Positions 1-7,189 of a stretch of 31,304 bases of DNA are shown here, piece after piece. Position 1 is the stretch's first letter; each line of letters starts with the position of its first letter. The notes beneath the pieces are model-generated. The model had not been told where the DNA came from. It worked only from the letters and a program-made list of their open reading frames with translations, and ran no database searches. The stretch covers positions 1 through 31,304 of the forward strand of contig DATCVG010000055.1 of the NCBI GenBank assembly GCA_036567085.1, read 5' to 3'. Position numbers and translations under genes: made by a program. The stretch is from Methylopumilus sp036567085 (GTDB taxonomy: Bacteria > Pseudomonadota > Gammaproteobacteria > Burkholderiales > Methylophilaceae).

Positions 1-545
1 ATTCTGTCTAACTGCCCTGATAAAGAAGTAAGAAAGCAATGGATTGTAAGAATTACAGATCATGATGGTGTTGATGGTGCCGAAGGTGGTATTGAGGCTT
101 GGGTGAAGTTAGGTGAAGCGGTTGGCTTAACTCGAGAAGATCTTTAAAGCATGTGAGTCCAGGAGTTCGTTTCGCAGTCGATGCATATGTTAACTTTGCA
201 AGACAAAGACCATGGCAAGAATCAGTTTGTTCATCACTCACAGAATTATTCGCACCACATATTCATCAGCAACGTATCAGTTCATGGCCAGAAGTTTATC
301 CTTGGATTAAAGAATCAGGCCTGTCTTATTTCAAAAAACGTTTAACAGAGGCAAGACGTGACGTAGAGCAAGGGTTATCTGTGACACTTGATTATTTTAG
401 TCAGTCACGTGCGATGCAAGAACGTGCATTAGATATCCTTCAATTTAAACTTGATGTGTTATGGGTAATTGCAGATTCCATCATGCTTGCATCTTCAAAT
501 ATTAAAGTTGAAGATCGCGATTATTTAAGACAACCAAGATACTAA
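1..545 (+). pseudogene. pqqC: Pyrroloquinoline-quinone synthase PqqC, 5'-truncated by window edge, with an apparent frameshift
   Basis: PqqC catalyses the last step of PQQ formation: cofactor-less oxidation and ring closure of the intermediate AHQQ. Frame 1 from base 1 encodes the family's central part, with RITDHDG, EGGIEAW and EAVGLTRED, then hits TAA at 145-147. The rest continues in another frame from about base 144 to the stop at 543-545: KHVSPGVRFAVDAYVNFA, SSLTELFAPHIH and LDILQFKLDVLW, all classic PqqC signatures. One extra T in the CTTTAAAG run would join the halves as REDLLKHVSPGV. The break could be a true pseudogene, a sequencing or assembly error, or recoding. Both halves look under selection and pqqD and pqqE follow intact, so a recent change or data error seems likelier than old decay. 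The N-terminal third lies outside the window. Family identity is near certain; functional status is open. Confidence 0.85.
139..155 (+). other. Reading-frame break inside pqqC
   Basis: The codons read GAT CTT TAA in the upstream frame, while the conserved downstream sequence needs TTA AAG CAT GTG. Moving from one to the other requires a net -1 (or +2) shift. The heptamer at the stop does not fit the usual X XXY YYZ slippery pattern. The +1 shift used by prfB, which also has CTT before a stop, would lead into the wrong frame. A one-base T indel, or a small deletion in a region where PqqC length varies between taxa, explains it best. Confidence 0.75.
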
Positions 546-547
546 AA

Positions 548-826
548 ATGACGATTGAGCAAAAAAATATATTCAAGATTGCAGCCCATCATCGATTTCA
601 ATGGGAAGAAGCACAACAATCCCATGTCATTTTATTTCCTGAAGGTATGGTGAAATTAAATGGGAGTGCAGGTGAGGTCTTAAGTTTGGTTGATGGAAAA
701 AACTCAGTCGATCAAATAATAGCTTCTTTAAAAATAAAATTTAAAGATGTGGAAGGTATTGAAAAAGATATTCTATCAATGATCCAATTCGCTTTAGATA
801 AAGCTTGGATTGAGAAAGCTAATTAA
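548..826 (+). CDS. pqqD: PQQ biosynthesis peptide chaperone PqqD
   Basis: Small (92 aa) PqqD-family protein. In known systems PqqD binds the ribosomal precursor peptide PqqA and presents it to the radical SAM enzyme PqqE. Features matching the family are the FPEGMVKLNGSAGEVLSLVDG stretch (around residues 31-51, the winged-helix/RRE core) and the following helices ending in an aromatic-containing tail. It starts 2 bp after pqqC and lies 12 bp before pqqE, so it is surely cotranscribed. The start has no evident Shine-Dalgarno sequence, which suggests translational coupling to pqqC. If the pqqC frame break is real, translation would terminate 400 bp upstream and coupling would be lost. Length is normal for a free-standing PqqD. 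Confidence 0.93.
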   Translation: MTIEQKNIFKIAAHHRFQWEEAQQSHVILFPEGMVKLNGSAGEVLSLVDGKNSVDQIIASLKIKFKDVEGIEKDILSMIQFALDKAWIEKAN

Positions 827-838
827 GGGGGCAATAAG

Positions 839-2023
839 ATGGCAACACAAAATAATGGTGTAGCAGCATCCGTCACACATACCCAGCCGTTATGGTTATT
901 GGCTGAAATTACCTATCGATGCCCGCTTCATTGTGCATTTTGTTATAACCCTACTGATTACGACAAACATACGCAAAACGAATTGTCAACCGAGCAATGG
1001 ATCAATGTCTTACGCGACGCAAGAAAATTGGGTGCACTTCAATTAGGTATCTCAGGAGGAGAGCCACTCCTTCGTGATGACATTGAGGAAATCGTGGTTG
1101 AGGCAAAAAAATTAGGTTATTACAGCAATCTGATTACTTCGGGTGTTGGCTTAACTGAAAAAAGAATTCAAGCATTTAAAGAGGGTGGATTGGATCATAT
1201 TCAGCTTTCCATGCATGACATCACTGAAGAAATTAATAATTTCATTACTAATACAAAAACTTTTGAATTAAAGAAAAAAGTTGCAGCTATGATTAAGAGC
1301 CATGGTTATCCGATGGTACTTAACGTTGTAATTCATCGCTATAACATTGGACATATCAAAGAAATCTTAGAGATGGCTGAAGCTTTAGGTGCTGACTATG
1401 TTGAATTAGCTAATACGCAATATTACGGATGGTCGCTTGTTAATCGTAATCAATTAATGCCTACTAAAGAGCAAATTGATTACGCAGAAAAAGTGACGAA
1501 TGAATTTAGAGAAAAAGTTGGTAATAAAATGAAAGTATTTTTTGTAGTGCCTGATTATTTCTCAGATCGTCCTAAGAAATGTATGAATGGTTGGGGTGAA
1601 GTCTTTATGATTGTCACTGCGAATGGGGATGTACTTCCTTGCCATTCAGCGCGTGTATTACCTAATATTGAATTTCCAAATGTGCGTGACAAAGGACTTA
1701 TGTGGGCTTGGCAAGATTCGCCGGCATTTAATCGATATCGTGGCGACAGTTGGATGAAAGAGCCATGCAGAACTTGCCCTGAAAAAGAAAAAGATTTAGG
1801 TGGCTGTCGTTGCCAAGCTTTCCTTTTGTCAGGTGATGCTGAAAGTGCTGACCCAGTATGCAGTTTGTCGCCCAACCATCACATTATCGAAAAAGCGATT
1901 GAAGATGCTCAAAATCCAGTTCTTCAAGCGCAACCTATTCTTTTTAGAAATGATAAAAACTCTAAAAAGATTATTTCAGGTGAAGTCAAAGAACTTGTTA
2001 AAGACTTCCACGCCACACCCTAA
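839..2023 (+). CDS. pqqE: PqqA peptide cyclase PqqE (radical SAM/SPASM)
   Basis: Radical SAM enzyme that forms the Glu-Tyr carbon-carbon bond in PqqA, the first step of PQQ synthesis. The 394-aa protein has the AdoMet cluster motif CPLHCAFC (Cys 28, 32, 35), the SAM-binding ISGGEPLLR motif near residue 77, and a C-terminal SPASM domain with cysteines in MNGWGE-context, VLPCHSARVLP, EPCRTCPEK, GGCRCQAF and DPVCSLS for two auxiliary iron-sulfur clusters. All expected cysteines appear present. A strong AAGGGGG Shine-Dalgarno lies just upstream of the ATG, in contrast to pqqD. It is the last gene of the pqqCDE run. PQQ is the cofactor of periplasmic methanol dehydrogenases, which supports a methylotrophic host. 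No terminator is evident before the next gene. Confidence 0.97.
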   Translation: MATQNNGVAASVTHTQPLWLLAEITYRCPLHCAFCYNPTDYDKHTQNELSTEQWINVLRDARKLGALQLGISGGEPLLRDDIEEIVVEAKKLGYYSNLITSGVGLTEKRIQAFKEGGLDHIQLSMHDITEEINNFITNTKTFELKKKVAAMIKSHGYPMVLNVVIHRYNIGHIKEILEMAEALGADYVELANTQYYGWSLVNRNQLMPTKEQIDYAEKVTNEFREKVGNKMKVFFVVPDYFSDRPKKCMNGWGEVFMIVTANGDVLPCHSARVLPNIEFPNVRDKGLMWAWQDSPAFNRYRGDSWMKEPCRTCPEKEKDLGGCRCQAFLLSGDAESADPVCSLSPNHHIIEKAIEDAQNPVLQAQPILFRNDKNSKKIISGEVKELVKDFHATP

Positions 2024-2059
2024 GTTTTTAGCTTCATTTTTCCTTTAAAATCTAAAACT

Positions 2060-3235
2060 ATGATTTCATCTCATATGATCCGTGTCTTTGTTTTGGCTAG
2101 TTTGGCTGCATTAGCACCTTTTGCTATTGATACTTATTTACCAGCGTTTCATGTCATGACAAATGATTTAGAAACAACACCGCATGCAATTCAGCAAAGT
2201 CTTACTTTTTATTTATTCCCTTACGCATTAATGACTTTATTTCATGGTGCTATTTCTGATGCCATTGGTCGAATTGATACCATTAAAATAGGTTTAGGAA
2301 TTTTTATTTTAGGTTCTCTTTGTTCTGCTTTTGCGAAAAACGTTGAGATGTTATGGCTAGGTCGGATTTTACAAGGCTTAGGTGGTGGAGCAGGAAATGT
2401 CGTAGCTCGCGCTATGGTGCGCGATTTATTCCAAGGCCCTGAAGCGCAGCGTGTCATGGCTACCATTCAAATGTTATTCGGTATTGCACCTGCAATAGCA
2501 CCTATGATTGGCGGTCTTTTGCTAGGCATTCATTGGCATAGTATTTTTATATTTCTAGCACTCTATGCTTCTGTTTCTTTAATTGCTGCTATGAAATTTT
2601 TACCTGAAACAATGCCTCAAACAAAACGCGTTTCTTTTTCTTTTTCTGCACTTACATATCGCTATAAAACTATTTTTTCTGATAAAGAATTTCTGATGCT
2701 CATAATTGCCCTAGGCGCAAACTTCTCAGGATTATTTTTATATGTTTTAGCAAGCCCAATATTTGTTATGAATCACTTAGGTCTCAATTCATCTCAATTT
2801 GGCTATCTTTTCATACCTACTGTATCAGGAATGATTTTTGGTTCTTTCTTATCAAAAAAAGCTGCCGGAAAATTGACGCAAAAAAAAACTATTCAACTTG
2901 CCTATGCATGGATGGGTTTAATAACGACTCTTAACGTTCTTTTTTGTACTTTTTTTGATACTAATCTAATTCTTAATACTGGATTTGTGGCTCTCTATAA
3001 TATTGGCATGGCTTTGGCTATGCCTGTTTTGTCAATTGCTGCACTTGATCGTTTTGAAAAGATTCGTGGTACGGCTTCCTCAGGCCAGGCATTCATTCAA
3101 ATGCTACTTTCCACTTTATCAGCAGGGCTGATAGTTCCTTTTCTCTGGTTTTCAACCCTTGGCTTATCTTTAGGTATGTTGGGGTACTTCATCCTGAGTC
3201 TTATCGTGATATCACAAACAAAATCATTACGATAG
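2060..3235 (+). CDS. Bcr/CflA-family MFS drug exporter
   Basis: Integral inner-membrane protein of 391 aa with about 12 hydrophobic segments. The first segment, LAALAPFAIDTYLPAF, carries the DTYLPA motif typical of the Bcr/CflA (drug:H+ antiporter-1) subfamily. Loop 2-3 holds GAISDAIGRI and segment 4 holds LGRILQGLGGGAGNVVARA, both hallmark MFS motifs. The substrate cannot be read from sequence; relatives export bicyclomycin, chloramphenicol or sulfonamides. It begins 36 bp after pqqE in the same direction with no obvious Shine-Dalgarno and no terminator between, so readthrough from the pqq genes is possible. It converges on fdxA with 32 bp between stop codons. A role in PQQ or metabolite export would be pure speculation. 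Confidence 0.88.
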   Translation: MISSHMIRVFVLASLAALAPFAIDTYLPAFHVMTNDLETTPHAIQQSLTFYLFPYALMTLFHGAISDAIGRIDTIKIGLGIFILGSLCSAFAKNVEMLWLGRILQGLGGGAGNVVARAMVRDLFQGPEAQRVMATIQMLFGIAPAIAPMIGGLLLGIHWHSIFIFLALYASVSLIAAMKFLPETMPQTKRVSFSFSALTYRYKTIFSDKEFLMLIIALGANFSGLFLYVLASPIFVMNHLGLNSSQFGYLFIPTVSGMIFGSFLSKKAAGKLTQKKTIQLAYAWMGLITTLNVLFCTFFDTNLILNTGFVALYNIGMALAMPVLSIAALDRFEKIRGTASSGQAFIQMLLSTLSAGLIVPFLWFSTLGLSLGMLGYFILSLIVISQTKSLR

Positions 3236-3267
3236 TGATTGAGAGTTAGAGATTTAGGTAAAAATTA

Positions 3268-3591
3268 TTATTTTTCGAGCAATTCTCTTTTATTAGGCTT
3301 ACCATTAAATGAGTCAGCATCTGGAAGAGGACCTTTTCTCGACGAGATCACAGGCCAGATTTTTGACATCTCAGCATTGATCTTTATAAAGTCTTGCTGA
3401 TCACTAGGAACGTCATCTTCCGCAAAGATCGCTTCTGCTGGACACTCTGCTACGCACAACGTGCAGTCAATACATTCATCTGGATTAATCGCTAAGAAAT
3501 TAGGACCTTCAACAAAACAGTCGACTGGGCATACGTCTACACAGTCAGTATATTTACATTTAATACAATTTTCAGTTACTACGTAAGTCAT
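3268..3591 (-). CDS. fdxA: 7Fe ferredoxin FdxA ([3Fe-4S][4Fe-4S])
   Basis: Soluble low-potential electron carrier of 107 aa, the same size as Azotobacter ferredoxin I. It has the N-terminal CIKCKYTDCVDVCPVDC segment (Cys 9, 12, 17, 21, 25) and CIDCTLCVAEC (Cys 40, 43, 46, 50). By analogy with FdI, Cys 9, 17 and 50 would hold the 3Fe-4S cluster and Cys 21, 40, 43 and 46 the 4Fe-4S cluster. The long C-terminal extension is also typical of FdxA. The gene lies 60 bp downstream of cysN, has a clear AAGGA Shine-Dalgarno and its own candidate promoter in the gap. Its partner is unknown; sulfite reductase in the upstream operon is a reasonable candidate, because no CysJ reductase is seen. Confidence 0.95.
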   Translation of the reverse strand: MTYVVTENCIKCKYTDCVDVCPVDCFVEGPNFLAINPDECIDCTLCVAECPAEAIFAEDDVPSDQQDFIKINAEMSKIWPVISSRKGPLPDADSFNGKPNKRELLEK

Positions 3592-3619
3592 ATCGGTCCT
3601 TTATTTCTTCAATAATGTT

Positions 3620-3648
3620 ATTTTAATCTATTTTTTTTCTTGATCCAA
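3620..3648 (-). promoter_or_regulatory. Candidate sigma-70 promoter of fdxA
   Basis: On the minus strand TTGGAT (3648-3643) and TAAAAT (3625-3620) are separated by exactly 17 bases. Transcription would begin near 3613, leaving a leader of about 20 nt that contains the AAGGA ribosome binding site before the ATG at 3591. This suggests fdxA can be expressed apart from the cys operon. Confidence 0.45.
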
Positions 3649-3651
3649 TTA

Positions 3652-4929
3652 TTATAAAATCATGCCGGCACCTACCGTATGATAAGTCGACTCATCAATA
3701 ATGATAAATGCACCTGTAGATCTATTATTTTGGTAGGAATCCGCCATAATTGGTTGTGCTAACTTAAATGTCACTTGAGCTATATCATTCATGCTTAAAT
3801 TGCCAATCGACTCATGTGCAAGTGTTTCAATATTCACCTTGAAGTCTATTTTATCCAATTTAGCCTTTGATTCTCGAGAGGTATTACGAATTAAATAAGT
3901 TCTTGAAGATGCCATAGGTATCTCTGATAACCAGCACACCATCGCATTAATATTTTTTGTAGGCTCTATAGTATCATTTGATTTTATGATCATATCGCCA
4001 CGTGAAATATCAATTTCATCTTCTAGAAGAATAGTGATAGATTGTTCTGAGATAGCTTTTTGTAGATGTGTGCCACCTAATTGAATTGATTTAATTTTTG
4101 ATTTGTATTGGGAAGGTAGCACTCTAATTTCATCCCCAACAGAAATAAAACCTGATTCAACTCGACCCATAAATCCTCTAAAGTCGTGAAGATCATGATT
4201 ATTGGAAGCATGAGGACGGCAAACAAACTGAACTGGGAATCTAAAGTTCTTATCTTTGCCTGCATAATCTGCAGTTGTTTTTTCTAAAACATCAAGTAGC
4301 GTAGGGCCTTTATACCAGTTTATAGATTCACCTCGATCTACAATCATGTCTCCATGTAATGCTGACATTGGGACAAATTCAATAGTTCGATTTTCTGATA
4401 GTTTAATTTCCTTTGCAAAAGCTTTATAACTTTCGCAAATAGCTTTGTATTTACTTTCATCGTAATCAATCAGATCCATTTTATTTATTGCGACAACGAT
4501 ATGAGGAATACCAACAAGTTTTGCTAAAAATGAGTGCCGTCTTGTTTGTGTGAGAACACCTTTTCTGGCATCAATGAGGATAATAGCTAAATGAGCAGTA
4601 GAGGCCGCAGTGACCATATTCCGAGTATATTGTTCGTGTCCTGGGGCGTCTGCAATAATATATTTACGAGTGCCCGTACTAAAGTATCTATAGGCAACAT
4701 CAATTGTAATGCCTTGTTCACGTTCGGCTTGAAGGCCATCAGTAATTAAAGATAGATCCACAGCCGTCATACCTCTTTTTTTAGAGGTCTTTTCAATTTG
4801 AGTGAGTGTATCCGTAAGAATTGTTTTGGTATCAAAAAGAAGACGTCCAATGAGCGTACTCTTTCCGTCATCAACACTACCACATGTCATAAAACGTAAT
4901 AAGCTATCTTGAATATTTCCTTGTGACAT
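3652..4929 (-). CDS. cysN: Sulfate adenylyltransferase subunit 1 (GTPase) CysN
   Basis: Regulatory GTPase subunit of ATP sulfurylase: GTP hydrolysis drives formation of APS from ATP and sulfate by CysD. The 425-aa product carries GSVDDGKST (P-loop, 17-25), DAPGHEQYTRNM (G3, from 94) and NKMD (G4, 149-152), followed by EF-Tu-like beta-barrel domains. There is no fused APS kinase (CysC) domain. I start it at the ATG at 4929, one base after the cysD stop, because the family begins just before LLRFMTCGSVDDGKS. An upstream in-frame start at 5070 would add 47 residues that merely overlap cysD and have no family counterpart. A GAAGG lies about 12 nt upstream. It belongs to the minus-strand cys operon. 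Confidence 0.95.
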   Translation of the reverse strand: MSQGNIQDSLLRFMTCGSVDDGKSTLIGRLLFDTKTILTDTLTQIEKTSKKRGMTAVDLSLITDGLQAEREQGITIDVAYRYFSTGTRKYIIADAPGHEQYTRNMVTAASTAHLAIILIDARKGVLTQTRRHSFLAKLVGIPHIVVAINKMDLIDYDESKYKAICESYKAFAKEIKLSENRTIEFVPMSALHGDMIVDRGESINWYKGPTLLDVLEKTTADYAGKDKNFRFPVQFVCRPHASNNHDLHDFRGFMGRVESGFISVGDEIRVLPSQYKSKIKSIQLGGTHLQKAISEQSITILLEDEIDISRGDMIIKSNDTIEPTKNINAMVCWLSEIPMASSRTYLIRNTSRESKAKLDKIDFKVNIETLAHESIGNLSMNDIAQVTFKLAQPIMADSYQNNRSTGAFIIIDESTYHTVGAGMIL

Positions 4930-4930
4930 T

Positions 4931-5839
4931 TTAGAAATAACCTTCTTTTTTACGTTGTTCCATGGAGGCGTCTGATGTTTGATCATCAAGCCTTGTTGCA
5001 CCACGTTCGGTGATGGTAGTGCTTGCAGTTTCGATAATAATTTTTTCAACACTGTTGGCCACACTTTCAACCGGGGCTGTGCAAGTAATATCGCCTACCG
5101 TTCTATAGCGCACCATAATTTCTTCAACGACTTCATTATCTTTTTTAGGTGTGAGAGAGGTAATAGGTACAATGGCACTTCCGCGTCTCACAATTTCACG
5201 CTTGTGCGCAAAATAGATGCTTGGTAAATCTAACTTTTCTCGTTCGATATATTGCCATACGTCCATCTCAGTCCAATTTGAGATTGGGAAGGCGCGAATA
5301 TTTTCACCCTTATGAACTTTAGCATTATAGAGATTCCATAATTCAGGCCTTTGATTTTTTGGATCCCACTGACCAAATTCATCTCTAAAACTCATGATGC
5401 GCTCTTTGGCACGCGCCTTTTCCTCATCTCGTCTTGCACCACCAATACAACAATCAAATTCAAATTCAGCGATAGCTTCAAGGAGTGTCACTGATTGATA
5501 TTTATTGCGGGGTTCATCTGGTGTTTTTAGAACAACTGTGCCACGTTTCATAGAGTCTTCAACAGAACGTACGATGAGTCTTTCGTTAAGTTCTTTTGCG
5601 CGAAGGTCTCTAAATTCAATGACTTCGTCATAATTGTGCCCTGTATCAATATGAAGAAGGGGAAAAGGAAAGCGTCCAGGCCTAAATGCTTTCTCAGCTA
5701 ATCTTAATAAACAAAGAGAATCCTTGCCACCTGAGAAAAGTAAAACTGGATTGCTGCATTGACCAGCGACTTCTCTTAAAATATGAATAGCTTCAGATTC
5801 GAGCCAATCAAGATGTGTTAAATTTGAAAGAGTTGTCAT
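4931..5839 (-). CDS. cysD: Sulfate adenylyltransferase subunit 2 CysD
   Basis: Catalytic subunit of ATP sulfurylase, making adenosine 5'-phosphosulfate in the cytoplasm. The 302-aa protein has the PP-loop SGGKDS at residues 36-41, HIDTGHNYDEVIEFRD, the GGARRDEEKARAKER block and the C-terminal FAHKR and YRTVGD segments of the PAPS-reductase-like superfamily. Length matches the family. It starts 1 bp after the cysH stop and ends 1 bp before the cysN start, so the three are a translationally coupled set. The start has only a poor Shine-Dalgarno. Nothing is missing or unusual. Confidence 0.97.
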   Translation of the reverse strand: MTTLSNLTHLDWLESEAIHILREVAGQCSNPVLLFSGGKDSLCLLRLAEKAFRPGRFPFPLLHIDTGHNYDEVIEFRDLRAKELNERLIVRSVEDSMKRGTVVLKTPDEPRNKYQSVTLLEAIAEFEFDCCIGGARRDEEKARAKERIMSFRDEFGQWDPKNQRPELWNLYNAKVHKGENIRAFPISNWTEMDVWQYIEREKLDLPSIYFAHKREIVRRGSAIVPITSLTPKKDNEVVEEIMVRYRTVGDITCTAPVESVANSVEKIIIETASTTITERGATRLDDQTSDASMEQRKKEGYF

Positions 5840-5840
5840 A

Positions 5841-6578
5841 TTATTTTACGTGTAATCCACATTCTTTATTTTGAGGCTCTTCCCACCACCACCGTCCAGC
5901 TCTCACATCTTCTCCTTCAGAGATTGCACGTGTACAAGGTGCACAGCCGATGCTTGGATAAAATTGATCATGAAGTGTGTTATAAGGTACATCATGTATT
6001 TTAATGTAAGCCCAAATTTCAATTTCACTCCATGAGCTTAAAGGGTTTAATTTTTGAGATTGATGAACTTCGTCAAATTCTTCTTCTTGAAGTGTTTGTC
6101 TTGTTTGCGATTGTTCTTGTCTCATTCCTGTGATCCAAACTTTTTTATTCTTTAAAGCACGATTTAAAGGCTCTACTTTTCTTATAGCGCAGCAAGATTT
6201 TCTTAAATCAAGGGAATTATAAAAAGCGTTAATACCATTTGTGTTGACGTAGTATTCAACTTTTTCTTGATTTGGGAAATAAAGTTTAATTTTAAATTGA
6301 TATTTATCTTCTACTTTTTGAATCAAATTATAAGTTTCAGAAGGTAGTCTTCCTGTATCAATAGAGAAGATCTCAACATTGAGTTTATGCTTTTGAATAA
6401 TATCAACAAGCACCATATCTTCTGCACCTAGACTATTTGCAAAGGTTACAGAGTTGTATTTCTTGATATTCCTTTCGATGATTGAAATGACATTTTTTGA
6501 TTTTTCATTGATTGTTTTAATAAGGGCATCATTGATATTAATTTTATCAATATGTTTTTTGATAGGCTGGATATTCAT
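5841..6578 (-). CDS. cysH: APS reductase CysH (4Fe-4S type)
   Basis: Reduces activated sulfate to sulfite using thioredoxin. The protein has the two cysteine pairs that bind a 4Fe-4S cluster, KSCCAIRK (Cys 129, 130) and GCAPC (Cys 212, 215), plus the catalytic C-terminal KECGLH (Cys 240). The pairs are the mark of APS-using enzymes, unlike the PAPS-using E. coli form. I prefer the ATG at 6578 (245 aa): it overlaps the preceding stop as ATGA and has a GGAAGG Shine-Dalgarno 7 nt upstream. A GTG at 6599 would add seven residues that translate the ribosome binding site itself. APS use fits the lack of an APS kinase in the operon. It is followed by cysD. Confidence 0.95.
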   Translation of the reverse strand: MNIQPIKKHIDKININDALIKTINEKSKNVISIIERNIKKYNSVTFANSLGAEDMVLVDIIQKHKLNVEIFSIDTGRLPSETYNLIQKVEDKYQFKIKLYFPNQEKVEYYVNTNGINAFYNSLDLRKSCCAIRKVEPLNRALKNKKVWITGMRQEQSQTRQTLQEEEFDEVHQSQKLNPLSSWSEIEIWAYIKIHDVPYNTLHDQFYPSIGCAPCTRAISEGEDVRAGRWWWEEPQNKECGLHVK

Positions 6579-7189
6579 GAGCGAACCTTCCTTTTCCACA
6601 CAGGCTCTTTTATATCGACAGCACCTTGATAAGGGTCACTAAAAGATTGAAGTGCTTTTAAAGCTTCATGAACATCTTTACCAGTTTTAATAAGATAACT
6701 ATCAAATCCTGAGCGTTTTAAATAAAACAATTGATCTTGTAATACATCACCAAAAGCTCTTAAGGTATTTTTAAAATGATAACGAGTACGAAGCAAGTTT
6801 CCCAATGTAAATATACGGCCATCTTGAAAGCGCTCTACAAATACAGCAATGAGTGGAAATACATTTATATCTTTTTCGATAGTGATAAGCGCATCTAGAG
6901 TTTCATGTGTGGCTAACCATAATGCAATTTCACTATTTTTAAGTCGAGTTTGTAATACCTCACGATTTTTTAGATAGACACTTAGTGGTAAAATAATCCT
7001 GCCATTTTGTGGAATCACAGTTTCGTTAATTTGTAATTCTGAAGGTAATGATTCACCTGTTAATTTAAATAACACTACTTTACCTGCTTGTTTTTTTACT
7101 TCTTCATGGCCACTTGGAAGTGCTACAAATGTCCATTCATCATCAATGATGCTTTGATTGAGTATGAGTTGTGAATTAAGCATAGACAT
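6575..7189 (-). CDS. DUF934 protein, sulfite-reduction accessory
   Basis: A 204-aa cytoplasmic protein of the DUF934 family, which in proteobacteria almost always sits directly after cysI and is often named as an oxidoreductase probably involved in sulfite reduction. Biochemical function is not established. Recognisable family features are the VFPLIAVFVERFQDGRIFTLGNLLR block and RAFGDVLQDQLFYLKRSGFDSYLI near the C terminus. No cysteine cluster, flavin motif or membrane segment is visible, so an electron-carrier role is not supported by the sequence itself. It overlaps cysI by 14 bp at its start and cysH by 4 bp at its end, implying tight stoichiometric coupling. A second ATG two codons in (7183) is also possible. 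Confidence 0.88.
   Translation of the reverse strand: MSMLNSQLILNQSIIDDEWTFVALPSGHEEVKKQAGKVVLFKLTGESLPSELQINETVIPQNGRIILPLSVYLKNREVLQTRLKNSEIALWLATHETLDALITIEKDINVFPLIAVFVERFQDGRIFTLGNLLRTRYHFKNTLRAFGDVLQDQLFYLKRSGFDSYLIKTGKDVHEALKALQSFSDPYQGAVDIKEPVWKRKVRS

Noticed and set aside
139..155. prfB-like programmed +1 frameshift in pqqC
   Set aside because: CTT before a stop resembles prfB, but the +1 frame does not encode PqqC; a -1 shift is needed and no standard slippery heptamer is present.
153..545. A separate gene starting at GTG 153
   Set aside because: The product is only the C-terminal part of PqqC and the missing part is encoded immediately upstream in another frame.
3652..5070. Longer cysN start at 5070 (472 aa)
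   Set aside because: The extra 47 residues are the reverse use of cysD coding sequence and match nothing in CysN; the start at 4929 lies one base after the cysD stop.
5841..6599. Longer cysH start at the GTG at 6599
   Set aside because: It would translate the GGAAGG ribosome binding site; the ATGA overlap at 6578 is the normal arrangement.
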